A stretch of DNA of 7,314 nucleotides from JADJLQ01 sp034439915 (GTDB lineage Bacteria; Bacteroidota; Bacteroidia; Chitinophagales; Saprospiraceae): NCBI GenBank assembly GCA_034439915.1, contig JAWXBI010000126.1:1-7314 (forward strand). The letters are read 5' to 3'. Shown piece by piece: positions 5,315 through 7,314 of this stretch. Positions within the stretch are counted from its first letter, which is position 1. Each line of letters starts with the position of its first letter. The notes under the pieces are model-generated. The model made no database searches. It saw nothing but the letters and a program-made list of their open reading frames with translations, and was not told the origin of the DNA. Both the position numbers and the translations under genes were made by a program.

Positions 5315-5989
5315 TCAACGGGCTTCTTTTGCCCACTTCAGGCTATCGGAAACCAATTGGCCCAGGGTATCATTTTCATTGCCCTGCAGGATAGAAGGGG
5401 TAAATAATTTAGAACCTAAAGCCAAACTGGCCGCCCCGGCTTTAACCCAGTTTTGGATATTTTCTTTGACTGGTTCCACCCCACCACTGACTAAGATACT
5501 CGACCAGGGCATAGGACCGAGTAAATCAGAGATGAAGCCTGGCCCAAAATGTTTTCCCGGAAATAATTTTACCAGTTCACAGCCCATCTCTTCCGCTTTG
5601 CTGATCTCCGTCACACTTCCGCATCCGGGTATACACAGGATTTTTCGTTTATTACATAAGGATATGACTTCAGGTTGTAAAGAAGGCATCACGACAAAAT
5701 CCGCCCCTGCCTGAAGATATAATGCAGCGGTACCCGTATCGGTGATCGTACCTGCACCCAGCCTCATACCCGGCAGTGAATTCTTACAAAACAAACTCAG
5801 GGGATGGAAGACATCATAAGCAAACGCGGCGCGATTGGTAAATTCAATTACCCTCAACCCTGCTTCATAACAAACGCGGAGTACATTTTTGGCTTGTTCT
5901 AGATCAGGTGAATAGAACAATGGCATGATGATATTTTCGTAAATATCCCGGGTAGTTTCATGGCGGTCGGTAGGATATCGTTTGATCAT
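5315..5989 (-). CDS. eda: KDPG/KHG-type class I aldolase
   Basis: This 224-residue cytosolic aldolase of the Eda family cleaves 2-keto-3-deoxy-6-phosphogluconate, or related 2-keto acids such as 4-hydroxy-2-oxoglutarate, to pyruvate and an aldehyde through a lysine Schiff base. Visible landmarks are catalytic E49 and R53 in VIEFTNR, GAGTI (78-82, with T81), MPSLQPEV (101-108), the PGCGSVTE turn (121-128), Schiff-base K141 in LVKLFPG, and the phosphate-site-like SGGVEP (168-173). An ATG at codon 22 would remove the first strand, so I keep the longer start; the N-terminal 20 residues are a plausible leading helix. It stands alone on its strand and is divergent from the aminotransferase, with an 82-nt shared promoter region. 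No KDG kinase is adjacent, so the true substrate (KDPG, KHG or an unphosphorylated keto-deoxy acid) cannot be fixed. Confidence 0.88.
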   Translation of the reverse strand: MIKRYPTDRHETTRDIYENIIMPLFYSPDLEQAKNVLRVCYEAGLRVIEFTNRAAFAYDVFHPLSLFCKNSLPGMRLGAGTITDTGTAALYLQAGADFVVMPSLQPEVISLCNKRKILCIPGCGSVTEISKAEEMGCELVKLFPGKHFGPGFISDLLGPMPWSSILVSGGVEPVKENIQNWVKAGAASLALGSKLFTPSILQGNENDTLGQLVSDSLKWAKEAR

Positions 5990-5993
5990 CGGG

Positions 5994-6001
5994 CGAAGTT
6001 A
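5994..6001 (-). promoter_or_regulatory. Possible -7 element of the aldolase gene
   Basis: On the minus strand this reads TAACTTCG, one mismatch from TAnnTTTG, and only 4 nt (CCCG) separate it from the ATG. If used, the transcript would be nearly leaderless. The -33 region (GTTCGG) is a poor match, so another start upstream is possible. Confidence 0.3.
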
Positions 6002-6051
6002 GGAAAATAGCGCTTTGCCGAACTAAGGAGGGCCGGCAGATCATGTACATT

Positions 6052-6059
6052 TACTTTCA
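6052..6059 (+). promoter_or_regulatory. -7 element of the aminotransferase gene
   Basis: TACTTTCA differs from TAnnTTTG at two positions and lies 12 nt before the ATG, the same spacing as the left-edge promoter. No -33 TTG is visible. The 8-bp palindrome ATGTACAT (6043-6050) lies directly upstream and could be a regulator site or chance. Confidence 0.4.
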
Positions 6060-6071
6060 AATCCGCAGTTT

Positions 6072-7181
6072 ATGCAATATTTCAGGATGCCGATAGAAAT
6101 TGAAAGCCCGGAAGAACTGGGTTATCAGAATATCAAAATCAACCTCGCCGAGAGTTCAGTGGCGGAAATGAATTTAAGCCAATTAAGTCTTGACCTTAGC
6201 CAGATCAAATTGGAATATACTCCGCACAGGGGGCACTATGGATTGCGCAATCTGATCGCCCAGGAAGGCGACGGACTGGTCCCGGATAATGTCCTGCTGA
6301 CCGGTGGGGCAGCGATGGCCTTATTTATTGTGCATACCTGTTTATTGAGAAAAAATGATCAGGTTGTCGTCCTGCATCCAAATTATTCATCCAATCTTGC
6401 TGTCCCTCAAGCTATTGGCTGTGATATCAGCCCTTGTATGCTTGAATTAAAAGATAAATGGGATCTGGACCTGGATGCTTTGCACAAGCAGATTAAACCC
6501 TCCACCAGATTATTGAGCCTTACTTATCCTCACAACCCTACCGGGAAAATCCTTACGGATGAAATGATCCGCCAACTCATTCGCATTGTCGAACAATATG
6601 ATCTTTATTGCTTAATTGATGAAACCTACCGCGATGCCTGTTTCAAAACTACCTATCCGCTGGTTGCCGGATACCATCCCCGGATAATCAGTGTGCTTTC
6701 TTTTTCAAAAGGATATGGTTTGCCTGGAATACGGATCGGAGCGCTGATTTGCAGGGATCAAACGTTGATGAGCCAATTTTTGGCAGCAAAAGAAATGATC
6801 CAGATATGCAATCCCCCGCTGGAAGAAGCCATCGCCTATCATGTTTATCGACAAAAATCAACTTATCTCAACCCTATTAATCTTGCCGCCCAGGCTAACC
6901 TCGAAATTTTAAAATCGTGGTTATCGCGTGAAACCAGGGTCGAAGCTGTCCTACCCGGAGGTGGGGTGGTATGTTATGCCCGGATCACCAAGGAATTGGA
7001 TTATACCCGGTTTCATCGGGTCTTACTGGATGATTTCGGAACCCTGACCGGGCCGGGCCATTGGTTTGGAATGTCAGATCAATATTTTCGCATTGGATTT
7101 GGATATCCTTATCCTGCACAGCTCGAAAAAGGTTTGACGAATATCAGTGAAACCCTTGATTTTTTGGGCAGTCAATCATGA
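6072..7181 (+). CDS. Fold-type-I PLP-dependent aminotransferase, class I/II
   Basis: This 369-residue cytosolic enzyme is expected to transfer an amino group between an amino acid and a 2-oxo acid using pyridoxal phosphate. Landmarks in order: YTPHRGHYGLR (49-59), the usual substrate-entry segment; LLTGGAAMALF (75-85), the cofactor phosphate loop; HNPTG (154-158, N155 contacting the PLP ring); DETY (183-186, D183 pairing with the pyridine nitrogen, Y186); SFSKGYGLPGIRIG (210-223) with Schiff-base K213; and FRIGFG (339-344), R340 for the substrate carboxylate. All key residues are present. The protein is slightly shorter than typical AspAT-like enzymes and has a compact N-terminus. A second ATG at codon 6 is possible, but the promoter spacing favours 6072. 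It is divergent from the aldolase and followed 54 nt later by dnaX. I cannot name the substrate. Confidence 0.88.
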   Translation: MQYFRMPIEIESPEELGYQNIKINLAESSVAEMNLSQLSLDLSQIKLEYTPHRGHYGLRNLIAQEGDGLVPDNVLLTGGAAMALFIVHTCLLRKNDQVVVLHPNYSSNLAVPQAIGCDISPCMLELKDKWDLDLDALHKQIKPSTRLLSLTYPHNPTGKILTDEMIRQLIRIVEQYDLYCLIDETYRDACFKTTYPLVAGYHPRIISVLSFSKGYGLPGIRIGALICRDQTLMSQFLAAKEMIQICNPPLEEAIAYHVYRQKSTYLNPINLAAQANLEILKSWLSRETRVEAVLPGGGVVCYARITKELDYTRFHRVLLDDFGTLTGPGHWFGMSDQYFRIGFGYPYPAQLEKGLTNISETLDFLGSQS

Positions 7182-7207
7182 TAAACCGTGTGGTTAGATT
7201 TTATCAT
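7178..7207. repeat. 8-bp perfect inverted repeat between the aminotransferase gene and dnaX
   Basis: ATGATAAA (7178-7185) and TTTATCAT (7200-7207) are perfect complements across 14 nt, and AACC/GGTT (7184-7187, 7192-7195) offers an alternative inner hairpin. The repeat overlaps the aminotransferase stop and the -33 region of the dnaX promoter. No T-tract follows, so a terminator is doubtful; an AT-rich operator or a chance repeat is equally possible. Confidence 0.4.
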
Positions 7208-7229
7208 ATAAAGGTATTCCCTATCTTCG
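7199..7229 (+). promoter_or_regulatory. Promoter of dnaX
   Basis: TATCTTCG (7222-7229) matches TAnnTTTG with one mismatch, and TTT (7199-7201, in GATTTT) is 20 nt upstream in the -33 position. The dnaX ATG follows after only 6 nt, giving a very short leader. This is the same -7 variant style (TTCG) as the phosphatase promoter. Confidence 0.45.
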
Positions 7230-7235
7230 CACCGC

Positions 7236-7314
7236 ATGTCCGATTTCCTGGTATCCGCACGAAAATACAGGCCTCAGCGATTCGATGAGGTCCTGGGCCA
7301 GGAGCATATTACTA
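7236..7314 (+). CDS. dnaX: DNA polymerase III gamma/tau subunit, N-terminal fragment
   Basis: The window ends after 26 codons of this gene. The visible peptide has the DnaX opening block: SARKYRPQRFDEVLGQEHI (residues 7-25), matching the conserved ARKYRP..F.E..GQ.H start of clamp-loader gamma/tau subunits. In the full protein this precedes the Walker A ATPase motif. DnaX is the ATPase of the clamp loader that places the sliding clamp on DNA. The start is ATG 7236, 6 nt after the -7 element. The fragment is cut by the window edge and is not evidence of truncation in the genome. It marks the right end of the window as core chromosome. Confidence 0.9.
   Translation, partial: MSDFLVSARKYRPQRFDEVLGQEHIT

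Noticed and set aside
6043..6050. ATGTACAT palindrome next to the aminotransferase -7 box
   Set aside because: Eight-base palindromes are common by chance; without a second copy it is mentioned only in the promoter entry.
1..7314. CRISPR arrays, tRNA/rRNA genes, transposases, integrase sites
   Set aside because: I saw no regularly spaced repeats, no cloverleaf-like or rRNA-like sequence, and no transposase or integrase motif on either strand.

Overview
The window looks like chromosomal DNA from a member of the Bacteroidota, possibly of the Saprospiraceae/Cytophagales type. The genus-level guess is inference. The reasons are: promoter elements of the Bacteroidota -33/-7 form (TTG, about 20 nt, TAnnTTTG) in front of several genes; short A-rich leaders with little Shine-Dalgarno signal; moderate GC; and the character of the proteins. 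These include a separate FeoA and FeoB, a sugar-acid dehydratase of the enolase superfamily with a twin-arginine leader, and a DnaX N-terminus. I see no mobile element, CRISPR array, tRNA or rRNA.

Layout. At the left edge a good -33/-7 promoter (43-73, minus strand) points off the window and probably drives a gene whose first ten codons lie at 1-30. Next comes a tightly packed minus-strand operon running from 4316 down to 270: feoA, feoB, an L-rhamnonate-dehydratase-like enolase-superfamily protein, and a small secreted protein. The gaps are 15, 16 and 11 nt, and a weak hairpin terminator follows at 228-246. The operon promoter has a perfect TATCTTTG -7 box directly abutting a 17-bp perfect palindrome that ends 2 nt before the feoA start codon, which is a convincing position for an operator. 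Divergent from feoA is a low-molecular-weight protein tyrosine phosphatase (4426-4905, plus). A 409-nt gene-free stretch follows (4906-5314) that is rich in hairpins and short repeats. After it come a KDPG/KHG-type aldolase (5315-5989, minus), a divergent fold-type-I PLP aminotransferase (6072-7181, plus), and at the right edge the first 26 codons of dnaX (7236 onward, plus).

How the genes fit together. FeoA and FeoB form the ferrous-iron uptake system. The dehydratase-like protein and the secreted protein are apparently co-transcribed with it, so their expression may follow metal supply; why is not known. The dehydratase (sugar acid to 2-keto-3-deoxy acid) and the KDPG/KHG-type aldolase (2-keto-3-deoxy acid to pyruvate plus aldehyde) are consecutive chemical steps in sugar-acid degradation, but they lie in different transcription units. 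If the predicted Tat leader is functional they would also lie in different compartments, so a shared pathway is only a hypothesis. The most notable points are the feo operator/promoter architecture, the extended feo operon, and the structured 4.9-5.1 kb intergenic region. I found no clear evidence of a wholly new system.
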